Below the pieces are notes generated by a model. The model ran no database searches. It saw only the letters and a list, made by a program, of their open reading frames with translations, and had not been told where the DNA came from. Made by a program: the position numbers and the translations under genes. Source: Sva-07 sp964651825 (lineage in GTDB: Bacteria > Actinomycetota > Acidimicrobiia > Acidimicrobiales > Ilumatobacteraceae). From it: DNA of 64,000 nucleotides. Of this stretch, positions 31,753 through 39,091 are shown in pieces; positions within the stretch are counted from its first letter, which is position 1, and every line of letters starts with the position of its first letter. The DNA lies in contig CAZYWK010000010.1 in the NCBI GenBank assembly GCA_964651825.1, positions 3,355 through 67,354 on the forward strand, in the 5' to 3' direction.

Positions 31753-32781
31753 TCAGGCGGCGCGGGTCCAGGCGAGGAGCTCGTCGGCGGGCATCGTGTT
31801 GATGATCCGCTCGAGCGGCACCTCGCATTCGGCGGCGCGGTCGCAGCCGTGCGGCTGCCATTCGAGCTGACCGGTGGCGTGGGCGTCGGAGTCGATCGAG
31901 AACCAGCAGCCGTACTCCACGGCCATCGCCAGCAGCTCCCGCGGCGGGTCGAGGCGCTCGGGCCGGCAGTTGATCTCGACCGCCGTGTGGAACTGGGCGC
32001 AGGCGGCGAACACGTAGTCGGCGTCGAACTCGCTCGGCGGGCGCTTGCCGATCATCCGGCCGGTGCAGTGCCCCAGGATGTCGACATGCGGCGACGCCAC
32101 CGCCATCAGCATCCGCTCGGTCATCTGGCTGCGCTCCATCCGCAACTTCGAGTGGACGCTGGCGACCACCACGTCGAGGCGCTCCAACATGTCGTCGGCG
32201 AGGTCGAGCGAACCGTCCTCCAAGATGTCGACCTCCATGCCCGACAGGATGCGGAAGTCGTGGCCGGCGGCGGCGATGTCGGCGTTGATCGCCGCGATCT
32301 GGTCGAGCTGATCGGTCAGGCGCTCGCGGTCGAGGCCGTGCGCGATCGTGAGGCGGGCCGAGTGGTCGGTCTGCACGATGTACTCGTGGCCGAGCGCGAT
32401 CGCAGTGGCCGCCATCACCTCGATCGGGTACCCGCCGTCGCTCCACGTGGAGTGCTGGTGGCAGTCGCCGCGCAGCGCATCGCGGTACACCTGCCCCTCC
32501 GGGGTGATCGGCACCTGCGACTCGGCTTCCATCTTCGCGAGGTACGTCGGTTCCTCGCCGCGCAGGGCCTGGGTGATCACGGCCGCCGTCGACGACCCGA
32601 TGCCATCGAGCTCGGTCAGCGTGTCGAGCCGGGCCCGCTCGGCGAGCTCGGCGGGCGGCGTGCTGCGCACCACGTCGAGCGCCCGCACGAACGCCTTCGC
32701 CTTGAACCCCGTGTCGTGCGCCCGGTCGAGACAGTGCACCACCCGCAGCAGCGCCTCCTCCGGCGTCATCTCGACGGTCAT
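31753..32781 (-). CDS. PHP-domain metal-dependent phosphoesterase with HhH-like N-terminal region (PolX C-terminal type)
   Basis: 342 residues from ATG 32781. The first 105 residues are helical with LTELDGIGSSTAAVI, a helix-hairpin-helix-like motif. The PHP domain begins GDCHQHSTWSDGGYP and continues with VQTDHSARL, SGMEVDIL, VVASVHSKL, ILGHCTGR and a final SIDSDAHATGQL, the full set of metal-binding His/Asp residues. This is the arrangement of the C-terminal half of bacterial PolX, here without the polymerase domain. It probably hydrolyses phosphoesters in DNA ends or small molecules. TACGAT lies 7 nt before the ATG. Confidence 0.88.
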   Translation of the reverse strand: MTVEMTPEEALLRVVHCLDRAHDTGFKAKAFVRALDVVRSTPPAELAERARLDTLTELDGIGSSTAAVITQALRGEEPTYLAKMEAESQVPITPEGQVYRDALRGDCHQHSTWSDGGYPIEVMAATAIALGHEYIVQTDHSARLTIAHGLDRERLTDQLDQIAAINADIAAAGHDFRILSGMEVDILEDGSLDLADDMLERLDVVVASVHSKLRMERSQMTERMLMAVASPHVDILGHCTGRMIGKRPPSEFDADYVFAACAQFHTAVEINCRPERLDPPRELLAMAVEYGCWFSIDSDAHATGQLEWQPHGCDRAAECEVPLERIINTMPADELLAWTRAA

Positions 32782-32788
32782 CGCCCCG

Positions 32789-32794
32789 ATCGTA
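32789..32794 (-). promoter_or_regulatory. Putative -10 box (TACGAT) of the PHP gene
   Basis: TACGAT ends 7 nt before ATG 32781. The divergent nitroreductase -10 box lies 3 bp away, so the two promoters share 28 bp of intergenic DNA. Confidence 0.45.
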
Positions 32795-32796
32795 AC

Positions 32797-32802
32797 TACG
32801 CT
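32797..32802 (+). promoter_or_regulatory. Putative -10 box (TACGCT) of the nitroreductase gene
   Basis: TACGCT ends 7 nt before ATG 32810, which suggests a leaderless mRNA. Confidence 0.45.
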
Positions 32803-32809
32803 CGGACCC

Positions 32810-33250
32810 ATGCCACTTCAGGGAGAGTATGAACCGAGCACTTGGGACTGGGTGCGCGAGCAGGTCGACACCTACGAGCGCACGGGGGGCCAGGAGGCGA
32901 ACACGCTGCGCGACACGGGCACCCCGATCGTGATCATCACGACGAAAGGGGCGCAGTCCGGCAAGCTGCGCAAGTTCGCCCTCATGCGAGTGGAGCACGA
33001 CGGCGAGTACGCCCTCGTCGCCTCGAAGGGCGGGGCACCCGACAACCCCGGCTGGTACCACAACATCGTCGCCGAGCCACTCGTCATGATCCAGGACGGG
33101 CCGGAACCGCACGACTACACCACCCACCTCGCCACCGGTGAGGAGCGCACATCGTGGTGGGCCCGCGCCGCCGAGGTCTTCCCGCCGTACCTCGAGTACC
33201 AGGAGAAGACCGACCGCGAGATCCCGGTCTTCATCGCCACCCCCACCTGA
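32810..33250 (+). CDS. F420-dependent nitroreductase/quinone reductase family protein (Ddn-like)
   Basis: A 146-residue split-β-barrel protein of the deazaflavin-dependent nitroreductase family. The signature TGTPIVIITTKGAQSGKLRKFALMRV, then YALVASKGGAPDNPGWYHNI, is diagnostic. Members use reduced coenzyme F420 to reduce quinones, enones or nitro compounds, and are membrane-associated or soluble. Its presence suggests that the host makes F420. It is 4 bp upstream of the 2OG oxygenase gene, so the two are likely co-transcribed. Confidence 0.91.
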   Translation: MPLQGEYEPSTWDWVREQVDTYERTGGQEANTLRDTGTPIVIITTKGAQSGKLRKFALMRVEHDGEYALVASKGGAPDNPGWYHNIVAEPLVMIQDGPEPHDYTTHLATGEERTSWWARAAEVFPPYLEYQEKTDREIPVFIATPT

Positions 33251-33254
33251 ACCG

Positions 33255-34241
33255 GTGGCCGACTACATCCCGGTGATCGACCTCGCGGCGGCGCGAGCGG
33301 GCGATCCGGTGGCCCGGCAGTCCGTCGCCGCCGAGATCGACGCGGCCTGCCGCGAATCCGGGTTCCTCGTCGTCGGCGGGCACGGCATCGACCAGGAGCT
33401 GATCGACCGGATCCACCGCACGACGATCGAGTTGTTCGACCAGCCCGACGGCTGGAAGGCGCGCTTCGACTGCCCGCCCGAGTCGCCCGCCCTGCGTGGC
33501 TTCGTCCGCCGGCCCAGCTACGTGTCGGCCGGCGAGGCCGTGGCGACCGATGCCGATCTGTGCGAGATGTTCACGATGAGCCGGCTCGGCGAGCCCGGCG
33601 TCGCGGCGCGGGCCAACCTCGGCGCGGATGCAGCCTTGTGGGGAGCGCCGAACATCTGGCCCGATCGACCGGCCGGGCTCCGCGCCACCTGGCTCGAGTA
33701 CTACGCGGCGATGGAGGATCTGGCCACCGACCTGATGCGGCTGTTCGCCCTCGGCCTGGGCCTCGACGAGCACCACTTCGACGGCGCGATCGACGAGCAC
33801 GCCACCAACCTCACCGCCAACTGGTACCCACCCGTGGTGGGTGAGCCACCGGCCGACCAGTACCGCAAGGGCCCGCACAGCGACTGGGGGAGCCTGACGA
33901 TCCTGTTCCAGGACGGGGTCGGCGGTCTCGAAGTGGTCGATCGACGATCGGGTGGGTGGATCGACGTCCCGGCGATCACGGGGACCTACGTCGTCAACAT
34001 CGGCGACCTGATGGCGCGGTGGACGAACGACCGCTGGCGCTCCACCAAGCATCGGGTGCGGGTCCCACCGCCCGACCGGCGGGCCATCGCGCGGGTGTCG
34101 ATCCCGTTCTTCCACCAGCCCAACTGGGATGCGGTGATCGAGTGCCTCCCGCACTGCGCCGACGCCACCGACCCACCGCGCTACGAGCCGATCACCTCGG
34201 GCGCCTACCTGCTCGCCAAGGTCAACGCCGCCTACACCTGA
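33255..34241 (+). CDS. Isopenicillin N synthase-like 2-oxoglutarate/Fe(II) dioxygenase
   Basis: A 328-residue non-heme iron oxygenase. The N-terminal half has ESGFLVVGGHGID and LRGFVRRPSYV. The core double-stranded β-helix provides His208 and Asp210 (KGPHSDWGSLTILFQD), the distal His near residue 266 (STKHRVRVP) and the 2OG-binding RxS (RVSIPFF). WYPPV and GGLEV are typical of this family. Substrate unknown; relatives act on small acids, nucleobases or secondary metabolites. The start is GTG 33255, 4 bp after the nitroreductase stop. The 3' end overlaps the convergent small ORF by 10 bp. Confidence 0.9.
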   Translation: MADYIPVIDLAAARAGDPVARQSVAAEIDAACRESGFLVVGGHGIDQELIDRIHRTTIELFDQPDGWKARFDCPPESPALRGFVRRPSYVSAGEAVATDADLCEMFTMSRLGEPGVAARANLGADAALWGAPNIWPDRPAGLRATWLEYYAAMEDLATDLMRLFALGLGLDEHHFDGAIDEHATNLTANWYPPVVGEPPADQYRKGPHSDWGSLTILFQDGVGGLEVVDRRSGGWIDVPAITGTYVVNIGDLMARWTNDRWRSTKHRVRVPPPDRRAIARVSIPFFHQPNWDAVIECLPHCADATDPPRYEPITSGAYLLAKVNAAYT

Positions 34242-34582
34242 GCACGGCTCACACCACGTTTGCGTCGGGGTTCGGCACGGACAGGTGCGGAGAATCCCGA
34301 CGCAAACGTGGAGGGGGTCGTGCTGCGGCCACAGGCGTGATCGCTGTCGGCCCGGCCGGCGCGGCCGATGATCTGGGTGGCGACGAGCCCGAAGGCACGC
34401 TCGCGGGCGACCCACGGCTCGGTCGGATCGACGAGCACGTCGATCGCGATCGGGCTGGCGTCGACGGCGCGGCCGGCTCGCACGAGGTCGGCGAGCAGGT
34501 CGGCGGGGACGAGCTGGATGCCGTTCGTTTCGATCGCGGCGGCGAAACGGCTGAGCAGTTCGGGGGGGTTTGTCCGTTCCAT
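34232..34582 (-). CDS. Hypothetical protein whose C-terminus is encoded by a palindromic repeat
   Basis: About 116 residues from ATG 34582 behind a GGTGGAAG ribosome site. The first 85 residues (ELLSRFAAAIETNGIQLVPA, then DPTEPWVARERAFGLVATQI) look like a folded α/β protein that I do not recognise. From about residue 90 the sequence (TFASGFSAPVRAEPRRKRG) is the translation of the palindromic element at 34254-34311, so the original stop has been lost or displaced. It overlaps the convergent 2OG oxygenase gene by 10 bp. It could be an intact small gene with an added tail or a decaying one. Confidence 0.55.
   Translation of the reverse strand: MERTNPPELLSRFAAAIETNGIQLVPADLLADLVRAGRAVDASPIAIDVLVDPTEPWVARERAFGLVATQIIGRAGRADSDHACGRSTTPSTFASGFSAPVRAEPRRKRGVSRAQV
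34254..34311. repeat. TTTGCGTCGGGATTC palindromic element, copy 2
   Basis: Arms CCACGTTTGCGTCGGGGTTC and GAATCCCGACGCAAACGTGG around a middle with CACGGACAGGTGCGG. The outer 20-bp arms differ at one base. Confidence 0.78.
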
Positions 34583-34669
34583 GGCTTCCACCGTACGGAC
34601 ACGGGAGGTCAAAGACTAGCGATAGTTACTGCTCATGACCATCAGCTACGCTGTTGGTCGTGACACGCC

Positions 34670-35590
34670 ATGGCTGAGCTCCGCGACCTCGACATCCGCC
34701 ACCTCGTCGCCCTCGACGCGGTGGCGACCGAAGGCACCTTCGCCCGCGCCGCCGAGCGCCTCGGCTACACCCAGTCGGCCGTCAGCCAGCAGATCGCGTC
34801 GCTCGAACGGATCGTCGGCGACCGGGTCTTCGACCGTCCCGGCGGCCCCCGACCCGTCGAGCTCACCCCGATCGGAGCCCACCTGCTCGAACACGGCCGC
34901 CTCCTGCTCGCCCAGCTCGACGTGATCGGCGACGAGCTCGACCGGTTCCGCAACGGCGACGTCGGGCGCCTGCGCGTCGGCACGTTCCAGAGCATCTCGG
35001 CCACGATCCTTCCGCTGCTCGTCGGGCCGATGCGCGAGCGGTACCCGAACCTCGAGATCAGCGCGGTCGAGTGCGACCGCGACGACGAGCTGATCGACCG
35101 CTTGTCGATCGGCGAGCTCGACGTCAGCTTCACCGTCGGCGCGGTCGACTCGACGTTCGAGTCCCAGTTCCTCCTCACCGACCCGTTCGTGTTGATCGCC
35201 CGGCCCGACCAGTTCCCGTGTGGGCCGGTGTCGATCGGCGACGTGTCGAAGGAGCCACTGATCGGCCAGCACGAGAACTCCTGCCAGCTGATCAACGAAG
35301 CGGGCCTCCGGTCGGTCGGCCTCGACCCGCACTACGTGTTCCGCACCAACGACAACGGCACGGTCGCGGCGATGGTCCGCTCCGGCATGGGCGTGGCCGT
35401 GATGCCGATGCTGTGCACCGAGCCGGAAGACCCGCGGATCGCGCTGCACCCGCTCGTGCCGGCCATCCCCGACCGCGAGATCTCCATCACGTGGCGCGCC
35501 GGGCGCACCCTCGCCCCGGCCACGCAGCACTTCATCGACCTCGCGGCCGAGGTCAGCGCCACCCTCCTCGCCACCCGCCACTCCGCCTGA
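34670..35590 (+). CDS. LysR-family transcriptional regulator
   Basis: 306 residues. The N-terminal winged helix reads DIRHLVALDAVATEGTFARA, AERLGYTQSAVSQQIASLER, the standard LysR DNA-binding domain (residues 6-65). The effector domain begins LRVGTFQSISATILPLLV and has the two-lobed periplasmic-binding-like fold with VAAMVRSGMGVAVMP near residue 240. The regulator has no adjacent divergent metabolic gene except the small ORF 34232-34582, so its regulon is unclear. A palindromic repeat follows its stop. Confidence 0.92.
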   Translation: MAELRDLDIRHLVALDAVATEGTFARAAERLGYTQSAVSQQIASLERIVGDRVFDRPGGPRPVELTPIGAHLLEHGRLLLAQLDVIGDELDRFRNGDVGRLRVGTFQSISATILPLLVGPMRERYPNLEISAVECDRDDELIDRLSIGELDVSFTVGAVDSTFESQFLLTDPFVLIARPDQFPCGPVSIGDVSKEPLIGQHENSCQLINEAGLRSVGLDPHYVFRTNDNGTVAAMVRSGMGVAVMPMLCTEPEDPRIALHPLVPAIPDREISITWRAGRTLAPATQHFIDLAAEVSATLLATRHSA

Positions 35591-35605
35591 GCACGCGCCA
35601 ACTCT

Positions 35606-35658
35606 CGTTTGCGTCGGGATTCAGCACCGACAGGTGTGACGCGATCCCGACGCAAACG
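35606..35658. repeat. TTTGCGTCGGGATTC palindromic element, copy 3
   Basis: Arms CGTTTGCGTCGGGATTC and GATCCCGACGCAAACG around a middle with ACCGACAGGTGTGACGC. It sits between the convergent LysR and HxlR genes. Its right flank CGATTTGG is shared with copy 4. Confidence 0.75.
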
Positions 35659-35670
35659 CCGATTTGGCGC

Positions 35671-36336
35671 TCAGCGGTTGGCGGCGACGAGCGGGGCGGC
35701 CGGGCTCAGCTTGAGCACGTCGCGCATGCGCCGGCGAAGCTCGGCGGGGCCGTCGAACGTGAGCCGCCCGCTGCGCACCGCGGCGGCAAGTGGAACCCGA
35801 CCGAGCCACACCTGGTAGAGCGACGACACGTCCGACGAGATCGTCAGGTCGACCGGAAAGCCGGGATCGGCGGTGCACACCGATGGTCCGGCGCTGTCGT
35901 CGACCAGCCAGAACCGGCGCCTGTCGTCGCTGAAGCGCACGTGGAACACGTAGCGGCGCGGTGCGAGCATCGAGGTGTCGAGCCCGAGGTGGATCCACCA
36001 CACGAGCAGTTCGGCGTCGAGCTCGTCGGGGTCGGGTTCGTCGAAGGTCCACTTGGCGCCCCACGCCCCGAGCCCGAACACGACCGGCTCGAGTTCGAGC
36101 CCCATCTCGGTCAGGAGGTACTCGCCGTCGACGCGCACGAGGATCCCGGCGCGCTCCAGCGTGCGGAGCCGCTGCGTCAACAGTCCGCGCGACAGACCGG
36201 GCAGACCGCGCGCGAGATCGTTGAACCGCGTGGCACCCACCAACATGTCGCGCACGATCATCAAGGTCCATCGCTCGCCGAGCAGGTCGAGCGCCCGCGA
36301 GATCGGGCAGTACTGCCCGTAGCGCTGTGTCGTCAT
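35671..36336 (-). CDS. HxlR-family transcriptional regulator with extended C-terminal domain
   Basis: 221 residues from ATG 36336 behind an AAGGAAGGAG ribosome site. The winged helix of HxlR type covers residues 5-95: QYCPISRALDLLGERWTLMIVRDML, then GLSRGLLTQRLRTLERAGIL. The Cys in YCPISRAL is at the position used for redox sensing in some members. Unlike most HxlR proteins (about 110 residues) it carries 120 more residues with an SCP2-like β-region (WWIHLGLDTSML, DLTISSDVSSLYQVW, LTFDGPAELRRRM), a known extended form in actinobacteria that probably binds a small ligand. It is divergent from the acyl-CoA dehydrogenase gene, its likely target. Confidence 0.9.
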   Translation of the reverse strand: MTTQRYGQYCPISRALDLLGERWTLMIVRDMLVGATRFNDLARGLPGLSRGLLTQRLRTLERAGILVRVDGEYLLTEMGLELEPVVFGLGAWGAKWTFDEPDPDELDAELLVWWIHLGLDTSMLAPRRYVFHVRFSDDRRRFWLVDDSAGPSVCTADPGFPVDLTISSDVSSLYQVWLGRVPLAAAVRSGRLTFDGPAELRRRMRDVLKLSPAAPLVAANR

Positions 36337-36433
36337 GGTCGACGAGCTCCTTCCTTCCCGTCGCCAACGGTACGCCTCCCCCTCGAGCACCGGGAGTGCA
36401 GAATTTGAACTGGTCCGGCAATCGGGCCGTCCG

Positions 36434-36439
36434 TACGTT
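36434..36439 (+). promoter_or_regulatory. Putative -10 box (TACGTT) of the acyl-CoA dehydrogenase gene
   Basis: TACGTT ends 7 nt before ATG 36447, in the 110-bp divergent region shared with the HxlR-type regulator. Confidence 0.4.
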
Positions 36440-36446
36440 CGATGGC

Positions 36447-37604
36447 ATGACGATCACCGAATCACGAACCATGTCCACGACCGACTGGGCCGGTCTCACC
36501 GAGCGGATCGGCCTCGACCTCGACCGCGACGTCGAGACGAACGACGCCGACGGCACCATCTCGCCCGGCGCCTTTCGCCGCCTGCGCGACGACGGCATCA
36601 CCAGCGCCCTCGTCCCGACGGAGTTCGGCGGTGGCGGCGCGACCTACGCCGAGATGGCCGCCATCCTGCGCACGCTCGGGCGCCACGACCCCTCGAGCGC
36701 CGTCGCGTTCTCGATGCACTCCCACCTCGTCGCGTTCCAGGTGTGGAGGCATCACCACGGCATGGACGCCAGCGCCGTGTTCGGCAAGGTCGTCGACGGC
36801 CAGGCCGTGCTGGTGAGCACCGGCGCAACCGACTGGGTCGGCTCGAACGGCACGGCGACCCAGGTCGACGGCGGCTACCGGGTGTCGGCACGCAAGCCGA
36901 ACTCGAGCGGCTGCGAGGTCGGTGACATCCTCGTCACCAGCGTCCGCTGGGACGACAGCGCGGACGGCCCGCAGGTGCTCCACTGCTCGATCCCGCTGAC
37001 TGCCGACGGGGTCCGCATCGACGCCACGTGGGACACCCTCGGCCTGCGCGCCACCGGTTCGCACACCGTCGTGCTCGACGACGTGTTCGTTCCCGACGCG
37101 GCGATCTCGCTGATCCGGCCGGCCGACGTGTGGCACCCGGTGTGGAACATCGTCATCGGGGCGGCGATGCCGCTGATCATGTCGGCCTATCTCGGGATCA
37201 CCGATGCCGCGGTCGACGCAGCCCGCGTGGCGACGGCAGGACGCACAGAGCCGCACGTCCACCAACTGCTCGGCGAGATGCTCGACACGCACATCACAGC
37301 CACCGACGTGGTGAGCGCGATGGTCGAGTCGGCCGACAACCTGCACTTCGACAACACCGATCAGCACTCCAGCCGCATCCTGTGCCGCAAGACGGTCGCC
37401 GCCGAGGCAATGATCGCCACCGTGCGCCTGGCGATCGAGGCCGGCGGCGGACTGGGATATTCACGGAGCAGCGCACTCGAACGCCTCTACCGCGACGTCC
37501 ACGGCGTGCTGTTCCATCCTCTCCCCCGGGCCAAGCAGACGACGTTCAGCGGCCGCGTCGCCACCGGCCTCTCCCCCACCCCCGACATGTCACGAAGTGC
37601 CTGA
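36447..37604 (+). CDS. Acyl-CoA dehydrogenase family protein
   Basis: 385 residues in the three-domain ACAD fold. The N-terminal helical domain contains LVPTEFGGGGATYAEMAAILRTLGRHDPSSAV. The middle β-domain has VLVSTGATDWVGSNGTATQV and WDTLGLRATGSHTVVLDDVFVP. The C-terminal helical domain has AIEAGGGLGYSRSSALERLYRDVHG, where the catalytic Glu or its substitute would be expected. These enzymes bind FAD and oxidise acyl-CoA or act as flavin monooxygenases (DszC/HpaH-like members look similar), so the reaction is not settled. The C-terminus DMSRSA and the stop codon come from a GTGCCTGACCCC element. Confidence 0.88.
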   Translation: MTITESRTMSTTDWAGLTERIGLDLDRDVETNDADGTISPGAFRRLRDDGITSALVPTEFGGGGATYAEMAAILRTLGRHDPSSAVAFSMHSHLVAFQVWRHHHGMDASAVFGKVVDGQAVLVSTGATDWVGSNGTATQVDGGYRVSARKPNSSGCEVGDILVTSVRWDDSADGPQVLHCSIPLTADGVRIDATWDTLGLRATGSHTVVLDDVFVPDAAISLIRPADVWHPVWNIVIGAAMPLIMSAYLGITDAAVDAARVATAGRTEPHVHQLLGEMLDTHITATDVVSAMVESADNLHFDNTDQHSSRILCRKTVAAEAMIATVRLAIEAGGGLGYSRSSALERLYRDVHGVLFHPLPRAKQTTFSGRVATGLSPTPDMSRSA

Positions 37605-37620
37605 CCCCACGTGACTTGTC
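37584..37620. repeat. GTGCCTGACCCC core element, copy 5
   Basis: GACATGTCACG and CGTGACTTGTC form an 11-bp stem with one mismatch; the core GTGCCTGACCCC is in the loop region. The TGA within the core is the stop codon of the acyl-CoA dehydrogenase. Confidence 0.68.
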
Positions 37621-37626
37621 GCGTCG

Positions 37627-37632
37627 TAGTGT
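37627..37632 (+). promoter_or_regulatory. Putative -10 box (TAGTGT) of tldD
   Basis: TAGTGT ends 7 nt before ATG 37640, so the tldD-pmbA pair is probably transcribed without a leader. Confidence 0.42.
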
Positions 37633-37639
37633 CGGGGGC

Positions 37640-39091
37640 ATGACCGACCTGTTGATCGAGTCGCGGACGATCGAAGACCGCCTGCGGCGCGCCCTGCCGA
37701 CCGACGTCGACTACGCGTCCGTCCGGCTCCACGACGAACGCTCCGAGCACCTGCGGGTGCGCCGCAACGAGCTCGAACCGATCTTCACCGACTTCGACAC
37801 CGGCGTGATGATCTCGATCTGGAACGGTGGCGGCCTCGGCTACGCGGCCACCGCCGACCTCAGCGAGGCCGGCCTCGCGGCCGCGGTCGAGCGAGCCCGC
37901 CACTGGGCCTCGATCACCGCCGGCACGATGGTCACCACCACCGCGCCACCCGACCACGCGACCGGCGTCTACCACTCGCCGGTCGAGGTGAACTGGGACA
38001 CCCTGCCGCTCGACGACCGGCTCGAACTGCTCCACCAGCAGTCGCGTCTGCTCGGCGTCGACGACCGCATCGTCGACTGGAACGCGTCGCTCGTGAAGCG
38101 CGAGGTCGACACGCTGCTGCTCACCTCCGGCGGCGGCCGCATCGAGCAGCGCTTCCGCTTCGTCTACCCCGGCCTCAAGGCGGTTGCCAACGAGGGCACC
38201 AACACCCAGACCCGTACCTACGGCGCCGGCGCGTTCTGCGGCCAGGGCGGCGCCGAGGTGCTCGGCCGCCACGGCTTCGGCGACTCGGCGTCGCGGATCG
38301 CCGAGCAGGTGCTCGAACTACTCGACGCCCCCAACTGCCCCGACGGCACGATGGACCTCCTCCTCGCACCCGACCAGATGGTGCTGCAGATCCACGAGTC
38401 GATCGGCCACCCGCTCGAGCTCGACCGCATCCTCGGCGACGAGCGCAACTACGCCGGCACGAGCTTCGTCACGCCCGACATGTTCGGCACGTTCCAGTAC
38501 GGCTCCGAGCTGCTCAACGTCACGTTCGACCCGACGGTGCCCGGCCAGCTCGCCAGCTACGGCTTCGACGACGACGGCACTCCCGCCACCCGTCAGCACC
38601 TGATCCGCGACGGCGTCCTCGAACGTGGCCTCGGCGGTGCGGTGTCGCAGGCCCGCACCGGCCTCGACGGGGTCGCCAACTCGCGGGCGTCGGGTTGGAA
38701 CCGTCCACCGATCGACCGCATGGCCAACCTCAACGTCGAGCCGGGCGAGTCGACCTTCGACGAGCTCGTCGCCTCGATCGAGCACGGCGTATATCTCCAG
38801 ACGAACACGTCGTGGTCGATCGACGACAGCCGCAACAAGTTCCAGTTCGGCTGCGAGTACGGCCAGAGGATCGAGAACGGCGAGATCGTCGGCACGGTCC
38901 GCAACCCGGGCTACCGGGGCATCTCGCGGAACTTCTGGCGCAACCTGCGCGGCGTGGCCAACGCCGACAGCTTCACCGTGATGGGCACCCCGAACTGCGG
39001 CAAGGGCGAGCTCAACCAGATGGTCGGCACCGGCCATGCGTCGCCGGCCTGCCTCTTCGGCGGCGTCGAGGTGTTCGGAGGCGAGGAGTGA
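37640..39091 (+). CDS. tldD: TldD-family zinc metalloprotease subunit
   Basis: A 483-residue TldD homologue. The metal-binding motif HESIGH (His252 to His257) followed by PLELDRILGDERNYAGTSF identifies the catalytic subunit of the TldD/TldE heterodimer, which degrades small unfolded peptides. In other bacteria it helps mature RiPPs or antitoxins. The C-terminal Cys-containing SFTVMGTPNCGKGELNQM completes the metal site. It is followed without a gap by the partner subunit: the GTG start of that gene overlaps this stop by 3 nt. No RiPP precursor was found near it. Confidence 0.93.
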   Translation: MTDLLIESRTIEDRLRRALPTDVDYASVRLHDERSEHLRVRRNELEPIFTDFDTGVMISIWNGGGLGYAATADLSEAGLAAAVERARHWASITAGTMVTTTAPPDHATGVYHSPVEVNWDTLPLDDRLELLHQQSRLLGVDDRIVDWNASLVKREVDTLLLTSGGGRIEQRFRFVYPGLKAVANEGTNTQTRTYGAGAFCGQGGAEVLGRHGFGDSASRIAEQVLELLDAPNCPDGTMDLLLAPDQMVLQIHESIGHPLELDRILGDERNYAGTSFVTPDMFGTFQYGSELLNVTFDPTVPGQLASYGFDDDGTPATRQHLIRDGVLERGLGGAVSQARTGLDGVANSRASGWNRPPIDRMANLNVEPGESTFDELVASIEHGVYLQTNTSWSIDDSRNKFQFGCEYGQRIENGEIVGTVRNPGYRGISRNFWRNLRGVANADSFTVMGTPNCGKGELNQMVGTGHASPACLFGGVEVFGGEE

